The notes under the pieces: generated by a model
Databases searched by the model: none
What the model saw: only the letters and a program-made list of their open reading frames with translations
Told to the model about the DNA's origin: nothing
Shown: in pieces, positions 1 through 6,827 of the stretch
Layout: every line of letters begins with the position of its first letter
How positions within the stretch are numbered: the stretch's first letter is position 1
Assembly (NCBI GenBank): GCA_963774745.1
Contig: CAVZGE010000007.1
Coordinates: 62,001-126,000, forward strand
DNA length: 64,000 nucleotides
Source: Prado023 sp963774745
Lineage (GTDB): Bacteria > Actinomycetota > Actinomycetes > S36-B12 > CAIYMF01
Direction: 5' to 3'
Position numbers and translations under genes: made by a program

Positions 1-974
1 ATCGCGGCGACCGCCAACGCCGGGGTGAGGTCACGAGCGGTGCCCGTGGGCAGGGGGTGGCCGGCCAGGTCAGCGATCAGCGTCCGGACCCGGTCGACGG
101 CCGCTGCGGCGGGCTGGGGCAGCGGGCAGCCGGCGGAGTTCAGGCAGTACGCCACGTACCTGTTCAACGCGGACTCGAACCCGGCGGCCAGGCCCAGCAT
201 CCGCACGGTGTCATCCATCGTCGGGTCCAAACCGGCGTCCAGAACCATCCGCCCGACCCGCTGTGGGAACACCTCGGCGTACGTGGCGCCCAGCTCCGTG
301 CCATAGGAGACCCCGAGGTAGGTCAGCCGGTCGTCGCCGAGGATCGCGCGCACGATGTCGAGGTCCCTGGCCGCCGACACGGTGTCCACGTACGGCAGCA
401 GATCACCGGAGTCACGGGCGCACCCAGCCGCGAGCGCGGCGGCGTCGGTGGCCCGCCGGGCGGGACCGTCCGGGGCCTGCAGGTCATATCCGGGGCTGCG
501 CCACGCGTCCAGGTCAGCGTCGGACACGCACTCCACCGCCGTCGACTCCCCGACCCCGCGCGGGTCGACACCGACCAGGTCGAACACGTCGCGGACCTCA
601 GGACTGACCACCCGGACCGCCCCAGCCAACGCCCCCACACCGGACAGGCCGGGCCCGCCCGGGTTGATCACCAGCGAACCGATCCGCCGGTCCGTGTTCC
701 GGGCCGGGACCCGGGCGACCGCCAGGTCGATCGACCCGGCCTCAGGGTGCGAGTAGTCACGCGGAACCCTCACGGTGGCGCACAGCTGACCGGTCCCCGA
801 ACAGTCGGCCCAGGTGGCCGGCTGCTCGTGGTAGCCGGCCAGGGCCGGGTCCATCACCAGCGCAGAGGGCACCGGGGGCAACGCGACCGGTTCGGGCAGT
901 CGACCCGCGCACCCCACCACGGTGAGCAGCGCCACCATCCCCAACGCTGCTCCCACACCACGCGACCAGCTCAC
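1..974 (-). CDS. Secreted alpha/beta-hydrolase lipoprotein (tripeptidyl-aminopeptidase-like), 3' end outside window
   Basis: The reading frame is open from a GTG at 974 to the window edge, giving 324 codons without the C-terminus. The N-terminus is a lipoprotein signal ending LLTVVGCAG, with the lipidated Cys at about residue 22. An oxyanion-type stretch NPGGPGLSG follows, then the nucleophile elbow GVSYGTELG with Ser223. This is the pattern of the actinobacterial secreted tripeptidyl-aminopeptidase / proline iminopeptidase-like hydrolases, whose C-terminal TAP domain would lie beyond position 1. The catalytic His is not visible. The enzyme should be membrane-anchored outside the cell and cleave short peptides or esters; the substrate cannot be told. 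No strong Shine-Dalgarno sequence is seen, only AGGA about 12 bases upstream. It is followed upstream by another lipoprotein gene on the same strand. Confidence 0.85.
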   Translation of the reverse strand, partial: MSWSRGVGAALGMVALLTVVGCAGRLPEPVALPPVPSALVMDPALAGYHEQPATWADCSGTGQLCATVRVPRDYSHPEAGSIDLAVARVPARNTDRRIGSLVINPGGPGLSGVGALAGAVRVVSPEVRDVFDLVGVDPRGVGESTAVECVSDADLDAWRSPGYDLQAPDGPARRATDAAALAAGCARDSGDLLPYVDTVSAARDLDIVRAILGDDRLTYLGVSYGTELGATYAEVFPQRVGRMVLDAGLDPTMDDTVRMLGLAAGFESALNRYVAYCLNSAGCPLPQPAAAAVDRVRTLIADLAGHPLPTGTARDLTPALAVAA

Positions 975-1141
975 GACAACCCATCCTGTACCCCGCCAGC
1001 GGCGCGGACGCGGGCAACCCGATGTCCCACACCCCAACACCCCGCGACTGCCGCAGCCAGGGGTCAGCCCGTCGGCACCCAGCCCCCCGGTTCAACTCTG
1101 GGCCCCAGCGGCTGGATCGATGCGGGGCTCGGGGGTGCCGG

Positions 1142-1801
1142 TCAGCTCAGTGGGGTGCCGGTGTAGACGTCGACGACCAACCGCGCGGGTTCCTCCAACC
1201 AGGTGACCCGGAAGGGTCGTTGCCGGTCCACGCCGAGCCCGATCTGGGTCACTCCCTCGAAGGCGTACAGGTTGCGGGCCTCGCGGAGGGCCAGATACCC
1301 AGTCGTGACGATGTCGTCCGAACCCTCGAACAGCGGCCACTCCTCGGGGCGGCCCTCGAAGTCGCTGACCGTCCACACACCGACCGTGACCGCCAGGTCA
1401 GCGGCACCGCGCAACGCGACCGGCGCACCCGAGCCATCGGCGGTCATCGGGTCCCGGTAGCCCACCGACCACCCGGGCACCTCACCGGGTCCGGTCATCT
1501 GGAACACGAACCGCTCGAAGCAGTCATGGCGACCCACGCGCATGCTCGCCCCGGTCAGCTCCGACAACGCCAACGGGTCCACGGAGTCCACATCACCGGT
1601 GCCACCGAACGGCGCACACGCCACCGCGGACCCGGTCGGAGACTCGGTTGGACCCACCGTGGCTGTTGCGGTGGGCGACACCGGCGGGACCACCGGCGAC
1701 GACGCCTCCGGACTCGTCGTCGACGCCGAGTCTGGTGCTCCCCCGCATCCGGCCACCACGAACAGCGCAAGAACGGCCGCCACCCGCGCCATCCGGACCA
1801 T
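1142..1801 (-). CDS. AMIN-like domain lipoprotein
   Basis: A 219-residue lipoprotein with signal sequence and lipobox VVAGC (Cys19), then a Thr/Ser/Pro/Val-rich linker of about 45 residues and a compact C-terminal domain ending in DVYTGTPLS. The C-terminal part resembles the AMIN-like domain found in many actinobacterial surface lipoproteins, with its characteristic RVTWLEEPARLVVDVY ending. Function is unknown; a role in binding cell-wall sugars is a family-level guess. The frame stays open upstream to 2440, but that extension has no coding character. ATG 1801 was chosen because the signal peptide starts there and a TACGGT hexamer lies six bases upstream, as expected for leaderless translation. 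It lies 167 bases upstream of the hydrolase gene on the same strand. Confidence 0.75.
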   Translation of the reverse strand: MVRMARVAAVLALFVVAGCGGAPDSASTTSPEASSPVVPPVSPTATATVGPTESPTGSAVACAPFGGTGDVDSVDPLALSELTGASMRVGRHDCFERFVFQMTGPGEVPGWSVGYRDPMTADGSGAPVALRGAADLAVTVGVWTVSDFEGRPEEWPLFEGSDDIVTTGYLALREARNLYAFEGVTQIGLGVDRQRPFRVTWLEEPARLVVDVYTGTPLS

Positions 1802-1807
1802 GCACCG

Positions 1808-1813
1808 ACCGTA
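1808..1813 (-). promoter_or_regulatory. Putative -10 hexamer (TACGGT) of a leaderless promoter for the 1801 gene
   Basis: On the minus strand TACGGT is followed by six bases and then ATG 1801. This TANNNT-to-start spacing is the usual sign of leaderless mRNAs in actinobacteria. No Shine-Dalgarno sequence is present at this start. Confidence 0.45.
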
Positions 1814-2021
1814 GGACGGGCAGAGAACCCGCGTCCAGAACCCCACGTTCGCCCCATTCCCTGTTATCACGGGGATTGCCGGCCCTTGCCCTTGTCCGCG
1901 GCAGACGCTGCCCTCCCTGCGGTGCGCGCCCAGAGAAGCGGGTAGGGGCGCTGAGCGCGCATGTGAGCGACGAGACGACAACGCGGCCTTGCCGGCGCCT
2001 GTGGCTGGGCATACCGTGGAT

Positions 2022-2086
2022 GTAGTCCGACCCCGGCTTGAGCAAGCCCCCCAGCTAGGTAGACGCCCTCGCCGGGGTCGGACTAC
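2022..2086. repeat. 16-bp perfect inverted repeat with an inner hairpin; candidate structured RNA
   Basis: GTAGTCCGACCCCGGC at 2022-2037 is the exact reverse complement of 2071-2086. Between the arms lies a second hairpin, GGCTTG-AG-CAAGCC (2035-2048), so the whole can fold into an outer stem of 13 bp with at least one inner arm. There is no T-tract, so it is not a classical intrinsic terminator. On the minus strand it sits about 220-270 bases upstream of the lipoprotein start at 1801, where a leader RNA could be. I could not match it to a riboswitch class I know. Confidence 0.6.
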
Positions 2087-2131
2087 GCCCGAGCCTATCC
2101 GGGCGGTCCTCGGCGCCGGGAAGGTGCAAGG

Positions 2132-2167
2132 TCCCGCCGTGGGGAGCCGATGGTCCTCACGGCGGGA
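2132..2167. repeat. Hairpin, 10-bp perfect inverted repeat
   Basis: TCCCGCCGTG (2132-2141) pairs exactly with CACGGCGGGA (2158-2167) around a 16-base loop. It lies in gene-free DNA, 46 bases from the larger inverted repeat. It could act as a terminator for the minus-strand membrane protein gene ending at 2468, although about 300 bases separate them. Confidence 0.5.
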
Positions 2168-2467
2168 ACGCCGACTCGGGGTAGCGGCCCTCCACCACGG
2201 GCCCGAGCGAATCCACCCGAGCTGGACCCCCGGTGAGCGTGCGGCACTGGTCGCACCGGCCCCCTGGTGGGCTCGCGGGCGGGCAACGGCGCCCGCCGGC
2301 CGGGACTCGCCAGCGCTCATCGGACCGATCCGGTCTGCCATTGGCCGTTCACGGCAACACCGCCGCGAGCCTGCGCAGGGTGGCCCGCATCCGCTGCTCG
2401 CCGACTGGCCCATCAGGACCGAAACCCGGTCGCCGAACACCGCCGCGCGATACCGGCCGCAGCCGCC

Positions 2468-2983
2468 TCAGGCTGGGCAGCCCTGGTCTGCGTCGAACTC
2501 CAGAGGAACGGCGCAGTAGTACCCATGGGCGAACCGGTGCAGGACCGCCGAGGTTCCAGATCATGCACCCGAACCCGCGGTTGGCCATAGATCTGCTGCA
2601 ACCCGCGACGCGCCCGGGCGGTCTCGCGGCGAGCGGTCTGGAGATGTACCACCTCGTCCCGATCAGCAGGTACTGCGATCGGCCCGCTCAGGATCGAGGC
2701 GACGCCGAGGCCTGCCAGGATCGCAGGCACCAGGCCCGCCCGCGCGCCCAGCTTGCGCGCCTGCACGCCGAACCACACGGCACCCGCCGCGAAGACCGCG
2801 CACACGGCGACCATCACAACGGCCATCGGCCGAAGCAAGGACGGGACGTCCTCGGCATTCGCCCATTCACCGAACCCCATCAGCCCGAAGCAGCTCGGCA
2901 CCATCGCCGCCAGGGCCACGCCACGCACGGGTCAGGTCCCGCTGGCGACTCGACGCTGGGGCGGCCGGCGTAACGGCAGACAT
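2468..2983 (-). pseudogene. Small membrane protein of unknown function, frame interrupted
   Basis: No single frame covers this gene, but joining three frames gives a coherent protein. ATG 2983 has a strong Shine-Dalgarno (GGAAGGGTCACC-ATG) and begins MSAVTPAAPASS. A shift near 2929-2931 (GGG on plus) leads to VALAAMVPSCFGLMGFG, two hydrophobic segments (about AVVMVAVCAVFAAGAVWFG and LVPAILAGLGVASIL) and a basic helix. Shifts near 2583-2586 and 2554-2555 then lead into IYANRGFGCMIW and finally RFAHGYYCAVPLEFDADQG before a TGA at 2468-2470. Each join needs one base removed, and the total length (516) fits three extra bases. The product would be about 170 residues with two or three membrane helices. 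I do not recognise the family. It may be intact in the organism if the extra bases are errors. Confidence 0.5.
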
Positions 2984-3270
2984 GGTGACCCTTCCCCAGA
3001 AGTGCGCGGACAGGCCACTCCTTGTCCGGCTCCCGTCTCCCGCCGGGCTGGGTGGCCGCCAGAGGCCAACGTCCCCCACCTGGCCACGCCTGCTGGCCAT
3101 CCGGCAGATCCCGGATCGACGGCCGGCCAGAACCATCGACGCCTCCAGCAGAACCTCCAGGGTCTGACGCAGCGGCCCCTCCGCCTGCGGGAAGCGCGCC
3201 TGCCATCGCCCTCCATGCCGCGCCAGGCGCCTACTCTGCGGGGGCGCGGGTCGTTGTCATCCGCCGAGGC
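2984..3270 (-). other. Possible fragment of a small gene upstream of the membrane protein
   Basis: On the minus strand, roughly 3060-3200, one frame reads FPQAEGPLRQTLEVLLEAS followed by MVLAGRRSGICRMASRRGQ, which looks like protein rather than random translation, but neither its start nor its end can be fixed. Given the frame breaks in the adjacent gene, a short broken gene is possible. The rest of the interval shows nothing I can name. Confidence 0.2.
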
Positions 3271-3582
3271 TCACATCACGTCGATCGTCTCGTAGACCTC
3301 GACGTGACCGTTCGCGGCCAGGTGCGGGCATGTCCGGGCGATCTCGACGGCCGCGTCCAGGTTGGCCGCGGTGATGACCGAGTAGCCGGTCACGCCCGCA
3401 GACGCTGAGCCCACCGTTGCGTCCGGCGCAACCGCCGCCGAGGCACCGACCGGGTTCCCCGGGTCGAGCGCCGCCGCCCCCATGCCCGCGAACCATGCGG
3501 TCCACGCGGCCATCACCGCCTGACCAGCCTCCTCGGACTCAGGCTGGTCGCCACCGACGTAGGCAAGCAAGTACTTGGCCAT
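3271..3582 (-). CDS. YCII-related domain protein
   Basis: A 103-residue protein beginning MAKYLLAYVGG and containing VTGYSVITAANLDAAVEIAR followed by CPHLAANGHVEVYETIDVM. This is the actinobacterial YCII/DGPF family: small ferredoxin-like-fold proteins related to muconolactone isomerase, often encoded beside ECF sigma factors. The length is typical for a complete single-domain member. Biochemical function is not established for most members. The start is supported by GAAGGGATAGGCCC before ATG 3582. It is divergent from the cupin gene at 3783, and the shared 200-base spacer carries an iron-box-like palindrome. Confidence 0.8.
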   Translation of the reverse strand: MAKYLLAYVGGDQPESEEAGQAVMAAWTAWFAGMGAAALDPGNPVGASAAVAPDATVGSASAGVTGYSVITAANLDAAVEIARTCPHLAANGHVEVYETIDVM

Positions 3583-3684
3583 GGGCCTATCCCTTCACTG
3601 TCCCGCCCGCGGAGTCGAGCGAGGGATGGAGTGTGACAGGGACCACCTCACCCCGACAAGGACTCGCCCTGCGCAGCCAGCCGA

Positions 3685-3703
3685 TTAGGTGAGGCACACC
3701 TAT
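3685..3703. promoter_or_regulatory. Iron-box-like palindrome (DtxR/IdeR family operator candidate)
   Basis: TTAGGTGAGGCACACCTAT matches 15 of 19 positions of the DtxR/IdeR consensus TTAGGTTAGGCTAACCTAA, including both AGGT/ACCT half-sites with correct spacing. It lies between the divergent YCII gene (start 3582, minus) and the cupin gene (start 3783, plus), about 80 bases before the cupin start. That is a good position for iron- or manganese-dependent repression of either promoter. Confidence 0.6.
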
Positions 3704-3782
3704 TGCCCGGGGGATCGTGCCCGGCGTAACGTCGAACAGGCCGACCCTGAGGTTGGCCGGCCTCACCGCAGGAGGACATCAG

Positions 3783-4160
3783 ATGGGCAAGACATCGAAG
3801 GAGACCTCGACCACGACCGAGACCATGGAGGGCTACGAGGGCCATTTCACCGAGATCGGCGACATGACCGTGGCCTACGAGACCTACACCGCCGACGCCG
3901 ACCTTGCCGACCTGTTCAAGGGGCTGCCCGGCGACATGTGCCAGGCCGCGCACTACGGGTACGTGATCACCGGCAAGGTCGGCTTCCGCTACGCCGACGG
4001 GACCGTCGAGGAGATCACGACCGGGGAGTCCTACGTGGCCACACCCGGCCACACCCCCATCCTCTACGCCGGTAGCGAAGTCGTGGAGTTCACCAACACC
4101 GAGCAGCTGAACCAGACGATGGCCGCAGTCATGAAGAACATGGAGCCAGCCGGGACCTGA
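3783..4160 (+). CDS. Small cupin-fold protein
   Basis: A 125-residue single-domain protein. The core reads HYGYVITGKVGFRYADG, then GESYVATPGHTPILYAGSEVVEF: the two strands-turn motifs of a cupin barrel, with one His in each. The classical two-His/one-Glu set of motif 1 is reduced, so metal binding is uncertain and enzymatic activity cannot be assumed. The N-terminus is rich in Thr/Glu. ATG 3783 follows GCAGGAGGACATCAG, a strong ribosome site, which argues against an in-frame upstream start at 3717. It is followed after 37 bases by a DUF3303 gene on the same strand, probably co-transcribed, and may be under iron control through the palindrome at 3685-3703. Confidence 0.75.
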   Translation: MGKTSKETSTTTETMEGYEGHFTEIGDMTVAYETYTADADLADLFKGLPGDMCQAAHYGYVITGKVGFRYADGTVEEITTGESYVATPGHTPILYAGSEVVEFTNTEQLNQTMAAVMKNMEPAGT

Positions 4161-4197
4161 CCCCGAGCAGCTTCAACCGGGAACCTTGGAGGTAGGC

Positions 4198-4497
4198 ATG
4201 AAGTACGTGATCACGTGGCAGGGCCGCGGCAACTCAACCGAGGAGGTCCAGGCACGGTCATTGGCGGTGTTCAACCGGTGGTCGCCCGATGAGGGGACCA
4301 CCTTCCTGCAGTTCGTCTCCCGGATCGATGGGGGTGGGGGGTTCGCCGTTGTTGAGACGGACGACCCCACGTTGATCGCCCGTGACATGGCGATCTTCGG
4401 GGCGTTCTTCGAGATGGGTGTGTACCCGGTCCTGGACATCCAGGAAGGTGCGGCGATCTCAGCCTCGGCGATCGCCTTCCTGCAATCCGAGACCTAG
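4198..4497 (+). CDS. DUF3303 family protein
   Basis: A 99-residue protein starting MKYVITWQGRGNSTEEV, with GGGGFAVVETDDPTLIARD and a C-terminal segment about PVLDIQEGAAISASAIAFL. This matches the small DUF3303 family (ferredoxin-like alpha/beta barrel fold, function unknown), full length. ATG 4198 has TTGGAGGTAGGC directly upstream. It follows the cupin gene by 37 bases and is closed by a strong hairpin at 4510-4541, so the two form a short unit. Confidence 0.8.
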   Translation: MKYVITWQGRGNSTEEVQARSLAVFNRWSPDEGTTFLQFVSRIDGGGGFAVVETDDPTLIARDMAIFGAFFEMGVYPVLDIQEGAAISASAIAFLQSET

Positions 4498-4509
4498 GAC
4501 CCACAGGGG

Positions 4510-4541
4510 GGAGGCCCCCCAACTTGCGCCGGGGGGCCTCC
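4510..4541 (+). terminator. Strong GC hairpin after the DUF3303 gene
   Basis: GGAGGCCCCCC (4510-4520) pairs with GGGGGGCCTCC (4531-4541) through 11 bp with a 10-base loop, 13 bases after the stop codon. There is no T-run, which is common for actinobacterial terminators. Confidence 0.7.
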
Positions 4542-5225
4542 GATGTCTGTCGGTGGCTGGCGTCCCGGCCACCGGCTTGCACCCGTATCGCGCGCCCCGG
4601 GCACCGAGGGGGCCGGACGTCGACAAGTGGCTTGCCTGCCGAACGCCCCGACGTCACAGCCGCCGGCGGCTGCCGCCGTTGCCGGAACCTCACGGTCCCT
4701 GCACCCCGGCGGGGGGCTCCGCCCTTCCGGGCGGTGGGCCGGACCACAGTCACCAACCCGGTCCCTGCGGTCTCCCGCCAACCTGCGGTCGTGCGCTGCA
4801 CCCGTCCGACGGGGCCCGCCCCTATCCGGGAACGGTCAGGCTGCGGTACTCCCCCGCAACACGGTCGGCTGCACTGACCCGGCAGCCCGTATGGTGATGC
4901 GCCCGCAACAGTCACCTGCTGCGACCCGGCCCCGAACCCCTTGGCCAGAGGATCCTGGGTGGCTGCGTCGCCGGACTATCACACCCGCACCTTCCTGCCG
5001 GAAGGGGGCCGTGATCCCTTGCGCCGCGAGGCACCAGCCTTGTGGTTTCCCCGGTAGCCTCCGGGGACATCTCTGATCCTGCTCCTCCCCAGGCCCCAGC
5101 GCAAGGGTTTGCCGCCCCCAATCTCACCCTCGGGCCAACAGGCCTTCGAGGTCACTTCGCAGGCGCTGGGACGGCCGCGGTGACCCGCATGTGCCCTGCG
5201 CCGCCCGCCCGCACTGCGCGCCGCC

Positions 5226-5285
5226 GGATCGCCCACCCCATCGCCGTTTCCGATCGCCGTTCCCGCCCCCGCGAGGGTGGTGGAC
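5226..5285 (+). repeat. Intergenic element, copy 1 (GGATCGCCCACCCC ... GTTCCCGCC ... GGTGGTGGAC)
   Basis: This segment shares an ordered set of short blocks with 24324-24371 and, less completely, 23326-23363: GGATCGCCCACC, then CCGTTCCCGCC, then GGTGGTGGAC. All three copies are in intergenic DNA and in the same orientation. Confidence 0.35.
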
Positions 5286-5554
5286 TCCATATCGTGCCCC
5301 GAGTGAGCGACGGCTATGTCCTGGCTATAGCCTTGATGTGCGTCCCCTGGCCGTTGCTCCCCCGTCGCGGCCGGGGGGCGCACCCAACTCAGTCCACGGC
5401 CAGCGGAAACCCGTGGACTCGGGCTCGGTGGATGGACAGCACCCCTGTAGCTGTCCGTCCCACGGCCTCGCTATGGACCCGCGCCTGCTGATCGTTGCAA
5501 GGCCCCGCTCCTGAGTCCCGGCCAGCAACACCTGCGGTGGGCATACCCGGGCTG

Positions 5555-5560
5555 TACCCT
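5555..5560 (+). promoter_or_regulatory. Putative -10 hexamer (TACCCT) of a leaderless promoter
   Basis: TACCCT is followed by seven bases and then the GTG start at 5568, the spacing expected for a leaderless transcript. No canonical Shine-Dalgarno is present. Confidence 0.45.
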
Positions 5561-5567
5561 GCGAGGC

Positions 5568-6359
5568 GTGCGGGATCCTGGGTCGGCGGCTGACGAAGGG
5601 CCGGTGCCCTCGGACTGGATGCTTCTGGCCGATTCCTCACTGGCGGCGTTCCTGCGAATGCTGGCCGACAATCCCGACCCCGACACGGTTGCCGCGTCCA
5701 TCGCGCAGGGGGTGCTGTCCACCTTCCGGCCGAGTGTCACCGCGATCGGGTTCATCCACGTTGAGCGGCAGGTCCTGGCGGTCGTGGGCGGTTTCGGGCG
5801 CGACCCTGAGATCCGCCACCTCTACGCGGCGGTGCCGCTGGACACCGACATCCCGGCCACCGTCTGCTACCGCACGAACGCGATCGTGACCACACCGTCG
5901 GCACGGCTGGCCGTGGACTACCCCCTGGTGGCGCCGTATGTGAACGCCGGCCCGGTCCCTGAGCATGGTGAGGCAACAACCTTCCCGATCCGCCACCGGG
6001 GGGCGGTCATCGCCGTCCTGGGTTTGGAGTTCGGGGGTCCCGTTGCCGAGCCGTGGTTCCTGCGTTCGGCTGTGTCGACCATCTCGGGCCCCCTGGCCAT
6101 GTGGGCCGCGCTGCGCATGCACCTCGACGGCGGGCCCGACACGTACTGGTCCCGACGCCCGGACCAGCCCCTCACCGTGACCGAACGCCAGCAGCGGATC
6201 ATCGCCCTGGTCCGTGAAGGCCGGACGAACCCACAGATCGCCACCGAGATCGGATTCTCGGTGCCCACCATCAAGTCCGAACTGGCCCGGCTCTGCGCTC
6301 TGATGGGGGCCACGAACCGGGCCGACCTTGCCACGAAAGCTGCGCGGGCCGGGTTCTGA
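5568..6359 (+). CDS. LuxR-type transcriptional regulator with GAF-like sensor domain
   Basis: A 263-residue regulator. The C-terminal 60 residues are a LuxR helix-turn-helix: LTVTERQQRIIALVREGR, NPQIATEIGFSVPTIKSEL and a last helix with ALMGATNRADLATKA. Residues about 25-185 form a GAF-like sensory region (DTVAASIAQGVLSTF, FPIRHRGAVIAVLGLEFGG). No response-regulator receiver domain is seen, so it would act as a one-component sensor or downstream of an unseen partner. The GTG at 5568 sits seven bases after TACCCT, suggesting leaderless expression; an internal Met at codon 18 is an alternative start. It lies between the hairpin-rich spacer and the beta-glucoside operon, but nothing shows it controls either. 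Confidence 0.75.
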   Translation: MRDPGSAADEGPVPSDWMLLADSSLAAFLRMLADNPDPDTVAASIAQGVLSTFRPSVTAIGFIHVERQVLAVVGGFGRDPEIRHLYAAVPLDTDIPATVCYRTNAIVTTPSARLAVDYPLVAPYVNAGPVPEHGEATTFPIRHRGAVIAVLGLEFGGPVAEPWFLRSAVSTISGPLAMWAALRMHLDGGPDTYWSRRPDQPLTVTERQQRIIALVREGRTNPQIATEIGFSVPTIKSELARLCALMGATNRADLATKAARAGF

Positions 6360-6621
6360 GCCGACCGATAGCGCTTGACCGAACTGAGGAGGCGACCTTG
6401 CTCGTCCACAGGTGCGGCACGCTCCTGGGTCTTCACGGCCATCAAGGCGGGGAGGAAATCGGGGGAGACTAACCAACCGTCCCCCGACAAGCAGGTGCGC
6501 GTGGTCGCGGTGACAGCGGAGGTCCATGACCTCGAGGGCGCCCAAGCCATGATGGCGTCAGCCACTGCCCTCAGCCCCCCGCCCCTGATGATGTCCGGCG
6601 CGAGTTCCCGACTCCGAATGG
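6360..6621. other. Spacer between the LuxR gene and the beta-glucoside promoter
   Basis: About 260 bases without a convincing gene. A short frame starting TTG at 6398 has a good Shine-Dalgarno (GAGGAGGCGACC) but encodes only 24 residues before TAA at 6470-6472. The minus strand is open but has no recognisable motif. It may be a remnant. Confidence 0.3.
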
Positions 6622-6651
6622 TTGACACGGAATTCCGTGAGGCGCTACCTT
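6622..6651 (+). promoter_or_regulatory. Promoter of the beta-glucoside operon with a palindromic operator in the spacer
   Basis: A consensus -35 TTGACA (6622-6627) and a -10 TACCTT (6646-6651) are 18 bases apart. The spacer overlaps a perfect 14-bp palindrome, CACGGAATTCCGTG (6626-6639), which would place a bound repressor directly on the promoter. Transcription would begin near 6658, just upstream of the RAT element. Confidence 0.6.
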
Positions 6652-6683
6652 GATCAACAGGTCGCTCTGCGGCCCGCGAAGTC

Positions 6684-6715
6684 TAGGGTTGTTACTGCAG
6701 CAGCAGGCAAAACCT
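6684..6715 (+). promoter_or_regulatory. Ribonucleic antiterminator (RAT) site for a BglG/LicT-family protein
   Basis: The 32-base segment starting TAGGGTTGTTACTGC, followed by AGCAGCAGGCAAAACCT, is nearly identical to known BglG/LicT/SacY RAT targets (core GGNTTGTTACTGN...CAGGCAAAACC). Its 3' end overlaps the 5' arm of the terminator at 6709-6772, exactly as in bgl and lic leaders, so RAT folding and terminator folding exclude each other. Binding of a dephosphorylated PRD-type antiterminator would allow expression of the PTS gene when the beta-glucoside is present. No BglG-type gene is visible in this window. Confidence 0.9.
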
Positions 6716-6772
6716 GAACTTTGATGAGTTGTCGTTCCTTGGAACGCAACGCGTCAATGTTCAGGTTTTTTT
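6709..6772 (+). terminator. Rho-independent terminator controlled by the RAT site
   Basis: AAAACCTGAAC (6709-6719) pairs with GTTCAGGTTTT (6759-6769), followed by a T-run to 6772. An inner hairpin GTTCC-TT-GGAAC sits in the loop. The 5' arm is shared with the RAT hairpin. It is one of very few T-rich terminators in this GC-rich window. Confidence 0.88.
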
Positions 6773-6827
6773 GTTGCCCGAAATCGCCCTCGGCGCGCCC
6801 ACCAGCGAAATTTCGAAGGAGTAGATC

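Larger units (their letters stand above)
1814..2467. other. Gene-free stretch with two strong inverted repeats
   Basis: No frame here shows coding character on either strand; the long open frames are arginine/proline-rich shadows. The segment contains a branched inverted repeat at 2022-2086 and a shorter hairpin at 2132-2167. It may hold a small RNA, terminators for flanking genes, or degraded genes obscured by indels. Confidence 0.4.
4542..5567. other. About 1 kb gene-free DNA with several short hairpins
   Basis: No frame on either strand has credible coding character. Notable local structures: CCGCCC-TTCC-GGGCGG at 4719-4734, which on the minus strand has a GGAA (GNRA) loop; GGACAGC/GCTGTCC at 5434-5456; GGCTAT/ATAGCC near 5310-5330. 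A spacer element shared with two other intergenic regions lies at 5226-5285. The stretch could hold a structured RNA, decayed genes, or regulatory DNA for the LuxR gene; I cannot tell which. Confidence 0.35.
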
